A stretch of DNA of 38,467 bases from Streptomyces sp. 8L (GTDB lineage Bacteria; Actinomycetota; Actinomycetes; Streptomycetales; Streptomycetaceae), in assembly GCF_020176795.1 (NCBI RefSeq), contig NZ_JAIUKE010000072.1:1-38467 (forward strand), given 5' to 3'. Shown here in pieces: positions 31,590-38,467 of this stretch (position 1 is the first letter of the stretch; the number at the start of each line of letters is the position of its first letter). Both the position numbers and the translations under genes were made by a program. Below the pieces are notes generated by a model, which was given only the letters and a program-made list of their open reading frames with translations, did no database searches and was not told where the DNA came from.

Positions 31590-32420
31590 GTGAAGAACGT
31601 GCCGCTCGCCGATGTCGACCACATCGACCGGGCCGTCCTGCCGATCGGCACCGACTACCCGCCGGGACACGTACTGGACTGGCACGAGCACCGGCGCGCG
31701 CAGTTCCTCCACGGCGCCACCGGCGTGATGGTCGTCGACACCGCCGAGGGCACCTGGACCGTGCCGCCCGAGCGGGCTGTCCTGATCCCCGCCGCCACCC
31801 GGCACCGGGTCCGCATGCTGGAGGTCACCACCCGCAGCCTGTACATCGAGCCGGCCGCCGTCCCCTGGTGGCCCGCCACCTGCACGGTCGTGGACGTTCC
31901 ACCGCTGTTGCGCGAACTGCTGCTGGCGGCAGGCGAGTTCGAGGCCGACTACAGCTCGTCGGGGCGCGAGGGGACCATCGCCGAGCTCCTCCTCTACGAG
32001 ATCGCCGAGCGCGCCCCGCTCCCCTTCCACGTCGCGATTCCCGCCTCCGCCGGCCTCGCGGAGCTCTGCCGCTCGTACCTGGCCGCCCCCGACGCCGGTG
32101 TCTCCAACGCCGCCTGGGCCGCGCGGGTGTCCATGAGCGAGCGGGCCTTCACCCGCCGCTTCCGCGCCGAGACCGGCGAGAGCCCCGCCGTCTGGCGCAC
32201 CCGCGCCCGCCTGCTCGCGGCCGTACCGCTGCTGCGCGACGCGTCGGTCACCGAGGTCGGCGGCCGTCTCGGCTATGCCTCTCCCGCCGCGTTCACCGCG
32301 GCCTTCACGCGCGCCTTCGGTACGCCCCCTTCGCACTTCGCCGGCGCCCGCCGAGGCCGCGGCCCCCGGCACGGCCGGGCACCCGGGCACGGGCCCCGGG
32401 GCTACTTCGCGTCGGAGTAG
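31590..32420 (+). CDS. AraC-family transcriptional regulator with cupin sensor domain
   Basis: 276 residues from GTG 31590. The N-terminal part is a cupin-like sensor (DWHEHRRAQFLHGATGVMVV, written here only as WHEHRRAQFLHG, then VLIPAATRHRVRM). The C-terminal 100 residues hold two helix-turn-helices (NAAWAARVSMSERAFTRRF and VTEVGGRLGYASPAAFTAAF) and the RAFGTPPSHF-type ending of AraC proteins. It is divergent from the TauE/SafE permease and probably governs it. Its stop overlaps the convergent polymerase gene by 19 bases. Confidence 0.92.
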   Translation: MKNVPLADVDHIDRAVLPIGTDYPPGHVLDWHEHRRAQFLHGATGVMVVDTAEGTWTVPPERAVLIPAATRHRVRMLEVTTRSLYIEPAAVPWWPATCTVVDVPPLLRELLLAAGEFEADYSSSGREGTIAELLLYEIAERAPLPFHVAIPASAGLAELCRSYLAAPDAGVSNAAWAARVSMSERAFTRRFRAETGESPAVWRTRARLLAAVPLLRDASVTEVGGRLGYASPAAFTAAFTRAFGTPPSHFAGARRGRGPRHGRAPGHGPRGYFASE

Positions 32421-34075
32421 CGCTCCACGACCGCCGTCGTGAACGGGAAGCGCACCGGAGTCGGGCCGAAGGCCGTCGTGCCCGCCGTGTCGGCCGCCGC
32501 CTGTATCGCCTCCGCGACCTCCTCGGCCTCCTCGGCCGGGCAGTGCACGATCACCTCGTCGTGCTGGAAGAACACCAGCTCCGCCCGCATCCCCGCCGTC
32601 GCGCCGCGCAGCGCCGCCAGCATCACCAGCGCCCACTCGGCGGCGCTGCCCTGCACGACGAAGTTCCGGGTGAAGCGGCCCCGCGCCCGCGCCGTGGACG
32701 GCGAACCGGCCGCCGTGGGCGTGTCCTCCTGCGGGATGCCCGCCTCGTCGTCCTCGGGGGCGTCGGCCGCGCGCGGGCTCGTACGGCCGAGCCAGGTGCG
32801 CACCAGGCGCCCCTCCTCGCCCGCGCGCGCCGCGTCGTCCACATACGCCACGGCGAGCGGGAAGCGGCGGCGCAGCGCCGCGAGGTTCTTCAGGCCGTCG
32901 CCCGACGTCTGCCCGTAGACCGCGCCGAGCAGCGCGAGCTTCGCCTGGGCGCGGTCGCCGGAGAACCCGCGGTCCGACAGCGCCGTGTACAGGTCGCCCT
33001 GGTGCGCCGCCACCTCCATCAGCCCGGGGTCGCGGGAGATCGCGGCGAGCACCCGCGGCTCCATCTGCGCCGCGTCCGCGACGACCAGCCGCCAGCCGTC
33101 GTCCGCGACGACGGCGCCGCGCAGCACGCGCGGGATCTGGAGCGCGCCGCCGCCGTTGGTCGTCCAGCGCCCGGTGACCGTACCGCCCGGCTGGTACTCG
33201 GGGCGGAACCGGCCGTCGCGCACCCAGTCCTGGAGCCAGGACCAGCCGTTGGCCGTCCAGATCCGGTACAGCTTCTTGTACGCGAGGAGCGGCTCCACCG
33301 CCGGGTGCTCGACCCGCTCCAGCTCCCACCGCCGGGTGGAGCGGACCCGCACGCCCGCCGCCGCGAACGCCTTCACCACCTCGGCCGGCAGGTCGGGCCG
33401 CACCCGGTGGCCGAACGCCGCCGACACCTCGTCCGCGAGCTCGGCGAGCCGGCGCGGCTCCCCGCCGCCCGCATACCGCTCGCCGAGCAGCTCGCCCAGC
33501 ACCTCGCGGTGGATGTCGGCCCGCCACGGCAGCCCCGCCGCGTGCATCTCCGCGGCGACGAGCATGCCCGCGGATTCGGCTGCCGTCAGCAGCCGCATCC
33601 GGCCCGGGTGTTCCGCGCGGCCGTGCCTGCGCTGCTGCTCCTCGTAGACCGCGAGAAGGCCCTCGAACGACACCTCGGAGCCCGCCCTCGGCTCGAACAG
33701 CGACGACTGCGAGCCGGGCTCCGCCGAGCGCGCGGGCGGGTCCCGCGGCACCGGCGAGCGCCGCAGCCGCGCCCAGGCCGCCGCCGCGGACCTGGGCTCG
33801 CCGAGCCGCCCCTCGTGGCCGAGGAGCAACTGCTCGGCCGCCTCGATGTCGTAGGCCCGCTCCACCCGTACGCCCGCGGCGTGCAGCCGGGGGTAGACCT
33901 CGGGCGTCGACCGCCACACCCACCGCGCGACGCCGGGCCGCGCCCGCACCGCCGCGACGAGGTCCGGCTCCCGCACGGCGGGCCCGGCCGGCGAGCCGTC
34001 GCCCGCGAGCGGCGCGAGCAGCGCGCCGCCGTCGTCCAGCGGCGCCAGCGCCCAGCGCGTGGAGGGTTCGGTCAT
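32402..34075 (-). CDS. Family A (PolA-like) DNA polymerase, actinobacterial accessory type
   Basis: 557 residues from ATG 34075. The N-terminal 330 residues resemble a degenerate 3'-5' exonuclease region. I see no complete DEDD set. Polymerase motifs are present: A, ADAAQMEPRVLAA (Asp334, Glu339, Arg341); B, RAQAKLALLGAVYG (Arg375, Lys379, Tyr387); and C, QHDEVIVH (His505, Asp506, Glu507). Compared with E. coli Pol I it lacks the 5' nuclease and is shortened. An acidic/Pro-rich insert (about 432-465) lies between motif B and motif C. Proteins of this kind are annotated in Streptomyces as bifunctional exonuclease/polymerase, additional to true PolA. Their role (repair or translesion) is not established. 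Confidence 0.9.
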   Translation of the reverse strand: MTEPSTRWALAPLDDGGALLAPLAGDGSPAGPAVREPDLVAAVRARPGVARWVWRSTPEVYPRLHAAGVRVERAYDIEAAEQLLLGHEGRLGEPRSAAAAWARLRRSPVPRDPPARSAEPGSQSSLFEPRAGSEVSFEGLLAVYEEQQRRHGRAEHPGRMRLLTAAESAGMLVAAEMHAAGLPWRADIHREVLGELLGERYAGGGEPRRLAELADEVSAAFGHRVRPDLPAEVVKAFAAAGVRVRSTRRWELERVEHPAVEPLLAYKKLYRIWTANGWSWLQDWVRDGRFRPEYQPGGTVTGRWTTNGGGALQIPRVLRGAVVADDGWRLVVADAAQMEPRVLAAISRDPGLMEVAAHQGDLYTALSDRGFSGDRAQAKLALLGAVYGQTSGDGLKNLAALRRRFPLAVAYVDDAARAGEEGRLVRTWLGRTSPRAADAPEDDEAGIPQEDTPTAAGSPSTARARGRFTRNFVVQGSAAEWALVMLAALRGATAGMRAELVFFQHDEVIVHCPAEEAEEVAEAIQAAADTAGTTAFGPTPVRFPFTTAVVERYSDAK

Positions 34076-34134
34076 GGGGTCGAGTGTCGCAGGGGGGTCT
34101 GACAGTGCCCGGGAACAAGGCCGAGGCAAGGACG

Positions 34135-34148
34135 CTTGACAGTTCAAG
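34135..34148. promoter_or_regulatory. Small inverted repeat upstream of the MDR gene
   Basis: CTTGA-CAGT-TCAAG at 34135-34148 lies 92 bases before the oxidoreductase start and contains a perfect TTGACA. No -10 stands at normal spacing, so it is only a candidate operator. Confidence 0.3.
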
Positions 34149-34240
34149 TGAGGGCCGCGCCCCGAGGGGCCGACCGCTCGCGATGGCGGCAAGGTAGTGA
34201 CGGCAACCCTTATGGAACGACGCGATACGCGGAGGTCACG

Positions 34241-35152
34241 ATGAAGGCGACTGTGTACGAAGAGTTCGGCGGTCCCGAGGTGCTGCACGTGGGCGAGGTC
34301 GAGGAGCCCCGTCCGGGCCCGGGCGAGATCCGGATCGCGGTCAAGGCCGCCGGCGTCAATCCGATGGACTGGAAGATCCGCCACGGATGGATGGAGCAGA
34401 TGATGCACACCGCGTTGCCCGCCGTCCCCGGTCTCGAGGTCGCGGGCGTGGTGGACGAGGTCGGCGAGGGCGTCGGTGACTTCGCGGTGGGCGACGAGGT
34501 CGTCGGCTGGGGCCGCGGCGCGTACGCGGAGCACGCCGTGATGACCACCGCGGCCAAGAAGCCTGCGGGCGTGCCGTGGAGCGAGGCCGTCGCGGTCCCG
34601 GTCGCGGGCGAGACCGCGCGCCGCGTCCTGCGGCTGCTCGACGTCAAGAGCGGCGAGACGCTGCTGGTCAACGGCGCGGCCGGCGCGGTCGGCTCCATCG
34701 CGGTGCAGCTCGCGGTGGCGCTCGGCGCGACGGTCGTCGGCACCGCCTCGCCCGCGAACCACGACTACGTGCGCGAACTCGGCGCCACCCCCGTGGCCTA
34801 CGGGGACGGCCAGGTCGAGCGCGTCCGCGCGGCGGCGCCCCAGGGCGTGGACGCGGTGTTCGACACGGCGGGCAAGGGCGATCTGCCCGACGCGATCGAG
34901 CTGCGCGGCGGCACCACGGACCGGATCGTCACCATCGCCGACATGGACGCGCAGAAGCTGGGCGTCATCTTCTCCTCGGGCGGCACCCCGCCGGAGCAGC
35001 AGCGGGCCGACCTCACGGAGAACCTCGCCCTCGCGGCGGACGGCAAGCTGCGCCTGAGGGTGGCCCGCACGTTCTCGCTGGACGAGGGCACCGAGGCGCA
35101 GCGGGAGAGCGAGGACGGCCACGCGCACGGAAAGCTGGTGATCGTCCCGTAG
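34241..35152 (+). CDS. Zinc-independent MDR family NADP-dependent oxidoreductase
   Basis: 303 residues from ATG 34241, with GGAGG five bases upstream. It has a GroES-like start (KATVYEEFGGPEVLHVGEV), VNPMDWKIRHGWM, and a Rossmann core (VNGAAGAVGSIAVQLAVALGA, given in part as NGAAGAVGSIA). The zinc ligands of alcohol dehydrogenases are missing, so it belongs with quinone-oxidoreductase-like enzymes that reduce quinones or enones with NADPH. No operon partner is near. A short inverted repeat lies upstream, and the following 240 bases hold only GC-rich simple repeats (GGCG(G/C)CGTTCCG). Confidence 0.9.
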   Translation: MKATVYEEFGGPEVLHVGEVEEPRPGPGEIRIAVKAAGVNPMDWKIRHGWMEQMMHTALPAVPGLEVAGVVDEVGEGVGDFAVGDEVVGWGRGAYAEHAVMTTAAKKPAGVPWSEAVAVPVAGETARRVLRLLDVKSGETLLVNGAAGAVGSIAVQLAVALGATVVGTASPANHDYVRELGATPVAYGDGQVERVRAAAPQGVDAVFDTAGKGDLPDAIELRGGTTDRIVTIADMDAQKLGVIFSSGGTPPEQQRADLTENLALAADGKLRLRVARTFSLDEGTEAQRESEDGHAHGKLVIVP

Positions 35153-35380
35153 CAGCGGCGTTCCGTCGCGACGGCGCTCCGTGGCGGCGGCGTTCCGCAG
35201 CGGCGGCGCCGGGGGGACGCCGGGGTTTCGCGGTCCTCGCGTCGTCCCTCGCGGTCCTCCCGTCCCCCGTCCCCGCGCTCCCGGGGTCCCCGCGCGCTCC
35301 GGACCCCGTAAGGGCGCCTTGAAGAAGACGTCGCAAGAGGACTCGTACGGCGGTGGCATGCGGGCGTCGCTCTCGGCACC

Positions 35381-35403
35381 ATAGGTTGCTTTAAGTGACC
35401 TAT
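35381..35403. promoter_or_regulatory. Inverted repeat ATAGGT-N11-ACCTAT before the ATPase gene
   Basis: ATAGGT (35381-35386) and ACCTAT (35398-35403) are perfect 6-bp arms. TAGGTT in the left arm resembles a -10 seven bases before an in-frame GTG at 35395, so either an operator or a leaderless promoter is possible. Confidence 0.4.
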
Positions 35404-35421
35404 CGATGTCCGAGAGTGACG

Positions 35422-36000
35422 ATGCTCACCGACAGTGGACTTGTGCACGACGTGTTCCATTCGGAGCGGCCCTGGCTGCCGTTGACCCGGCTTCCCCTGC
35501 CGCACAAGCCGGAAGCGGTCTTCCGGGCGCGAAGACACGCGCGCGAGACCCTGGCCGAGAGGGGCGTGGACGGCGACCTCGCAGCGACGGTCGAACTCGC
35601 GGTCAGCGAGCTGGTCACCAACGCGGTACGCCACGGGGTCTGCCCGTGCGGCTGCACCCGCGGCTCCGTCTGCCTCGCCCTGCTGGAGGCGGCGGGCCGG
35701 CTGCGCGTCGAGGTCGGCGACCCCTCCCGTACGCCTCCGCGCTGGCCGACGGGGATCGAGTCGGTGGACGCGGAGGCGGTCGAGGGACGCGGGCTGCTGC
35801 TCGTCACCGGGCTCGCCGCCGACTGGGGCGACCACGGGCGGGGACGCCGCGGCAAGATCGTCTGGTGCGAGTTCGGGCCTCAGCCCCCGGCCCCGGCACC
35901 GCGCCCGGTTCCCGCGGCCCGGGACGGCGCCCTCACAGCTCCCGTACGACCCGCGCCGGACTCCCCAGCGCAAGCACCCCCGCCGGGAGATCCCTGGTGA
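35422..36000 (+). CDS. RsbW/SpoIIAB-like ATP-binding protein (anti-sigma kinase type)
   Basis: 192 residues from ATG 35422. An in-frame GTG at 35395 would add nine residues. It has a Bergerat ATP fold: N box ELAVSELVTNAVRHG (Asn67), G1-like LRVEVGDPSRTPP and G2 EGRGLLLVTGLAADWG. Such single-domain ATPases are abundant in Streptomyces and act as anti-sigma switches or partners of DUF397/XRE loci. An unusual cysteine cluster, CPCGCTRGSVC (73-82), follows the N box, where most relatives have a short loop. The Pro-rich tail (about 160-192) runs 68 bases into the 3' end of the convergent acetyltransferase gene. A DUF397 gene lies 2.1 kb downstream, with no XRE gene near. Confidence 0.87.
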   Translation: MLTDSGLVHDVFHSERPWLPLTRLPLPHKPEAVFRARRHARETLAERGVDGDLAATVELAVSELVTNAVRHGVCPCGCTRGSVCLALLEAAGRLRVEVGDPSRTPPRWPTGIESVDAEAVEGRGLLLVTGLAADWGDHGRGRRGKIVWCEFGPQPPAPAPRPVPAARDGALTAPVRPAPDSPAQAPPPGDPW

Positions 36001-36484
36001 CCACGGAACCCGCGCCGACCACCGTGTTCTCGCCGATGGTGACGCCCGGGCAGACGATCACACCGCCGCCGAGCCAGACGTTGTCGCCGATCGTGATCGG
36101 GGCCGCGTTCTCCCAGCCGGCCCGGCGGCGCTCGGTGTCCAGTTCGTGGTTCGGCGTCAGGAGCTGGATGTTCGGGCCGAACTGGCAGTCGGCTCCGACG
36201 GTGATCGGCGCGGCGTCCAGGAAGACGGCGTTGAAGTTGATGAACGTCCGAGCGCCGATGGAGATGTACGAGCCGTAGTCGCAGTGGAACGGCGGCCGGA
36301 TTCCCACGTCCTCGCCCACTGATCCGAGCAACTCCTCCAGCACCTTCCGCCGTTCGGGGCCGCTCGCCGTCTCGTCGTTGAACGCGGCGCAGAGCGCGAT
36401 GCGCCGCCGGGTGTCCTCGGCCAGCTCGTCGTCGTCCGCGATGTACCAGTCGCCGGCCAGCATGCGCCGCTTGTTCTCGCCCAT
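35933..36484 (-). CDS. Maltose/galactoside O-acetyltransferase family, hexapeptide repeat protein
   Basis: 183 residues from ATG 36484, with GGGAGGA immediately upstream. A TTG 12 codons earlier overlaps a palindrome and is less likely. The N-terminal Maa/Mac helix pair (MLAGDWYIADDDELAEDTRRR) precedes left-handed beta-helix repeats (ISIGARTFINFN, ITVGADCQFGPN, ITIGDNVWLGGGVIVCPGVTIGENTVVGAGSVVTRDLPAG read as successive hexads). Catalytic His is in LLTPNHELD. These enzymes acetylate the 6-OH of maltose, galactosides or related sugars using acetyl-CoA. It is convergent with, and overlaps, the ATPase gene. Confidence 0.92.
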   Translation of the reverse strand: MGENKRRMLAGDWYIADDDELAEDTRRRIALCAAFNDETASGPERRKVLEELLGSVGEDVGIRPPFHCDYGSYISIGARTFINFNAVFLDAAPITVGADCQFGPNIQLLTPNHELDTERRRAGWENAAPITIGDNVWLGGGVIVCPGVTIGENTVVGAGSVVTRDLPAGVLALGSPARVVREL

Positions 36485-36499
36485 GGTCCTCCCGTCACC

Positions 36500-36520
36500 T
36501 TTTCCACAGCCTGTGGACAA
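36500..36520. promoter_or_regulatory. Pair of inverted DnaA-box-like sequences
   Basis: TTTTCCACA reads on the + strand (36500-36508) and TTGTCCACA, an exact Streptomyces DnaA box, on the - strand (36520-36512). The inner CCACAG-C-CTGTGG also forms a hairpin. It lies between the lipoprotein stop and the acetyltransferase start, so termination is an alternative role. Confidence 0.5.
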
Positions 36521-36587
36521 CGGTGCGCGCCCGCCCCGGTCCCTGCCTCGGCCCGCGCCGCCCCCGGTCTCCGTATCGGGCGTACCC

Positions 36588-37265
36588 CTAAGGCGCCGAC
36601 GACGCGTTCGGCGGGGGCGATGTGCGGGCGGAGGGCGAGGGCGTCCCGGAGGGCGCCCCCGGGGAAGCCGGCGCCGTCGTCCTCTTCAGCGTGTCCCGCT
36701 TGGTGTCGCCCCACGCGATCACCGCCGTCTTGCGGTCGTTGGACTGCACGATGCCCATCACGCGGTTCTTGTCCCCGTCCGTGCACGTCATGGCGAGCAT
36801 GGGCACGCCCATGTCCCGGATCGTGCCCTGGCAGACGTGGCCGTCGGCGATCACCACCGCCTGAACGCCCTTGACCGCGAGCGTCACCACGCTGCCGTCC
36901 GTCTGGCCCTGCCAGGTGCCGGCGAGCGCGGCCGACACCTGGGCCACGGTCGCGGAGCCGGGGCCCGACCCTGTCGCGGGCGACGGCGGGCGGACGCTCG
37001 GCGACCCGGTGGACCCGGGTGCGCCTGTGCCTGAGCCGGGACCTGCGCCGGAGCCCGTACTCGTACCCGTGCCCGTGCTCGTGCCGCCGCCCGCGATCGG
37101 GGGCGCGCTCGTACCGTTCGCGCCCCTTGCGTCCGCCTTGGCGCCCCCGGCCCCGCTGTCACTGCTGCCGCCGCCACCGCAGCCCGCGAGCAGCAGCAGT
37201 GCGACGGCTGCCCCGGCCGCACCGGCGGCCGAGGTGCCCCTGAACCTGAACCCGCGCACGCGCAT
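36588..37265 (-). CDS. Secreted lipoprotein of unknown function
   Basis: 225 residues. ATG 37265 is chosen because the signal peptide then reads MRVRGFRFRG plus a hydrophobic core and ends in a lipobox (LLLLAGC, lipidated Cys29). A Gly/Ser/Thr/Pro-rich linker (about 30-110) tethers a small beta-rich domain (about 112-200: LAGTWQGQTDGSVVTLAVKG, VVIADGHVCQGTI, MLAMTCTDGD, KTAVIAWGDT) with two Cys that could pair. The tail is Pro/Ser-rich. The AGTWxG plus repeated strands pattern recalls small lipocalin-like or ligand-binding folds, but no family is recognised. It acts outside the membrane. Confidence 0.85.
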   Translation of the reverse strand: MRVRGFRFRGTSAAGAAGAAVALLLLAGCGGGGSSDSGAGGAKADARGANGTSAPPIAGGGTSTGTGTSTGSGAGPGSGTGAPGSTGSPSVRPPSPATGSGPGSATVAQVSAALAGTWQGQTDGSVVTLAVKGVQAVVIADGHVCQGTIRDMGVPMLAMTCTDGDKNRVMGIVQSNDRKTAVIAWGDTKRDTLKRTTAPASPGAPSGTPSPSARTSPPPNASSAP

Positions 37266-38143
37266 GCCCCCTGAGAGTCGCCGAGAGTCGACCGCGGGCC
37301 ACCGGAACGCCGAAGAGCGACCGGATCGCCGGATCATCGGATCGCCGAACGCCCGTCAAGCTACCAGGGCGCTCCTCTGCCGCCAGGGAGGAAACCGGCA
37401 GGGTCCGCCGGCCGCCGCCCGCGAGGTACCGCCGCCTGTCTCCGGCGGGCGTCCGTCCGTACCACCCCGAACGTCTTTACGGGGCGGCGGAGGCTTCGTC
37501 ACCGTGCGGACTCCCGCACAGATCCGGCGGGCGGTATCGCCCGCGTCGAATCCGTACGGGGGAACGGCTTCCGTACCGCCTCGTATCCCTCTTTCCGGTG
37601 CCTTTCCCGCGGCCGTTCCCGCCCCTCTTCCCGCGCTCCTTTTTCCGCGGCGGGATTCCGCTCCGATCGCGGCGGCAACTCCCGTACGGCAAGGGGCGGG
37701 CCAGGGGCCTGGCGGGTCAATCCAATGGATTACACGGGGATTATGCATATCGACTGCAAAGATACTGTTCTCCTGCGGAAGTTGGTTCTCGACGAGAGAA
37801 GCAGTCACCGCGGCGGGGCGCCGCAAAAGCCGCCCGCCGGCGGGTATGGGCTGGTCAGAGCCGCCAGAATGATCGGGAACGCGCTGTGCGCTGCTTTGCT
37901 CACGCACTGCTCCGTACCGCTCCGTACCGCTCCGCGCCGCGTTGGAGGTGTCACCGTCCGTGCCGTCACCAGCGTCCCGACAATCGAACATTCTGTTCAC
38001 TCAGCGCTTCAGAGGGGTTCCTTAGCGTTTGTAATCACGGGAATACAGCCCGTGCACGTGCATTCGCACGTGCGGAGGCACGTGAACACCGCTATGCTCC
38101 AGCTCAGTTGACAGCCGTAGTTTGTAACTCCGGGGAGATTTCT
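37266..38143. other. 878-bp region without a supportable gene
   Basis: Open frames here (for example minus 38000-37356 and plus 37725-38111) lack Streptomyces codon bias and any recognisable motif. GC falls around 37720-37800 and 37980-38130. Features seen are AATCC-AAT-GGATT (about 37720-37732), small repeats CCGTACCGCT near 37915, three CACGTG boxes at 38054-38084, and a TATGCT -10-like element at 38093-38098 before the DUF397 gene. It is probably promoter and regulatory DNA or the remains of lost genes. Confidence 0.55.
38054..38084. promoter_or_regulatory. Three GCACGTG motifs at 12-bp spacing
   Basis: GCACGTG occurs at 38054, 38066 and 38078 at exact 12-bp intervals. The middle copy is the full palindrome GCACGTGC. 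The array ends nine bases before a TATGCT -10-like element and 60 bases before the DUF397 start, a position suited to a regulator of that gene. Confidence 0.6.
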
Positions 38144-38380
38144 GTGCATCAGGCGTACAACGGCATCGCGGCGGCGGAACTCACTGACGCTGCCTGGCAG
38201 AAGAGCGGTTTCAGCAACTCCCAGGGCACCTGCGTGGAGTTCGCGAAGCTGCCCGGCGGCCAGGTGGCCGTGCGTAATTCCCGCTTCCCCGAGGGGCCGG
38301 CCCTCGTCTACACGCCGGCCGAGATCGAGGCGATGCTGCTGGGCATCAAGGCGGGCGAGTTCGACCACCTGTCGGCGTGA
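38144..38380 (+). CDS. DUF397 domain protein
   Basis: 78 residues from GTG 38144, with GGGGAG six bases upstream. It is a full DUF397 unit: AAWQKSGFSNSQGTCVEFAKL, given here as WQKSGFSNSQGTCVEFA, then VAVRNSRFPEGPALVYTPAEIEAMLLGIKAGEFDHL as strand-plus-helix with the GEFD ending. DUF397 proteins in Streptomyces usually follow an XRE gene and take part in poorly understood developmental switches (WhiJ/AbaA-type loci). Here no XRE gene precedes it and the right edge of the window cuts off its downstream neighbours. Expression is probably controlled through the CACGTG array upstream. Confidence 0.92.
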   Translation: MHQAYNGIAAAELTDAAWQKSGFSNSQGTCVEFAKLPGGQVAVRNSRFPEGPALVYTPAEIEAMLLGIKAGEFDHLSA

Positions 38381-38467
38381 GCTGACGGAGCGGTCCCGCG
38401 CGCACGGCGCACGGCCGGCGCGGCGCGCGCACCCCTCATGAAGACGACTGCGGACCGGCCCCGGGGC
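38381..38467. other. Right-edge intergenic sequence
   Basis: GC-rich sequence without a visible gene or terminator; CGCGCGCACGGCGCACGGCC may form weak hairpins. Confidence 0.4.

Noticed and set aside
37356..38000. Minus-strand frame of 214 codons in the right-hand gap
   Set aside because: No recognisable domain, no good ribosome site, and codon choice not biased to G/C at third positions.
37725..38111. Plus-strand frame of 128 codons before the DUF397 gene
   Set aside because: It overlaps the CACGTG array and promoter, and its composition is not protein-like for this genome.

Overview
The window is high-GC actinobacterial chromosome, almost certainly Streptomyces. Signs of this are the very high GC, the frequent GTG starts, a Streptomyces-type ESX/type VII secretion (T7SS) locus directly followed by rpsO-pnp, DUF397 proteins, and a PolA-like polymerase of the actinobacterial kind. 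No rRNA, tRNA, CRISPR array, insertion sequence or prophage was seen.

Layout. (1) 1-14510 is a compact T7SS locus in mixed orientation. It holds a left-truncated Pro/Ala-rich protein resembling the S. coelicolor SCO5717 ATPase family, an unrecognised protein translationally coupled to eccE, eccB-mycP-esxB-esxA on the + strand, then a DUF397 gene and eccC on the - strand, and eccD on the +. Several of its intergenic gaps carry tandem repeats. (2) 14801-17685 is rpsO-pnp with a perfect intercistronic hairpin. (3) 17686-17935 is an extraordinary stretch of C and G homopolymers with a perfect 27-bp inverted repeat. It is either a fragile locus or an assembly problem, and synteny probably changes here. 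(4) 17960-19110 is a divergent XRE regulator / methionine aminopeptidase pair. (5) 19193-25566 is a sugar-acid catabolic locus. It has a sugar transporter and an enolase-superfamily dehydratase on one strand, and a mutarotase, an SDR, an aldo/keto reductase and a FadR-type regulator on the other. Together these look like non-phosphorylating L-fucose (or similar deoxysugar/aldose) oxidation. Three sites sharing the core CCTATAG(G/A) precede the transporter, the mutarotase and the regulator. (6) 25940-38380 holds housekeeping and accessory genes: a secreted peptidoglycan amidase, a MarR/ClC divergent pair with two matched operators, a TauE/SafE permease, an AraC regulator, a PolA-like DNA polymerase, a quinone-oxidoreductase-like MDR, an RsbW-like ATPase, a hexapeptide acetyltransferase, a lipoprotein and a second DUF397 gene.

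How it works together. EccB, EccC, EccD, EccE and MycP form the T7SS membrane machine, with the two WXG100 proteins as substrates. In the catabolic locus the predicted order is uptake (MFS), anomer conversion (mutarotase), C1 oxidation (AKR), an unseen lactonase, dehydration (enolase family) and a further oxidation (SDR), all plausibly under the FadR-type repressor. The lactonase is the missing step. All functions are read from motifs and neighbourhood; no search was run.
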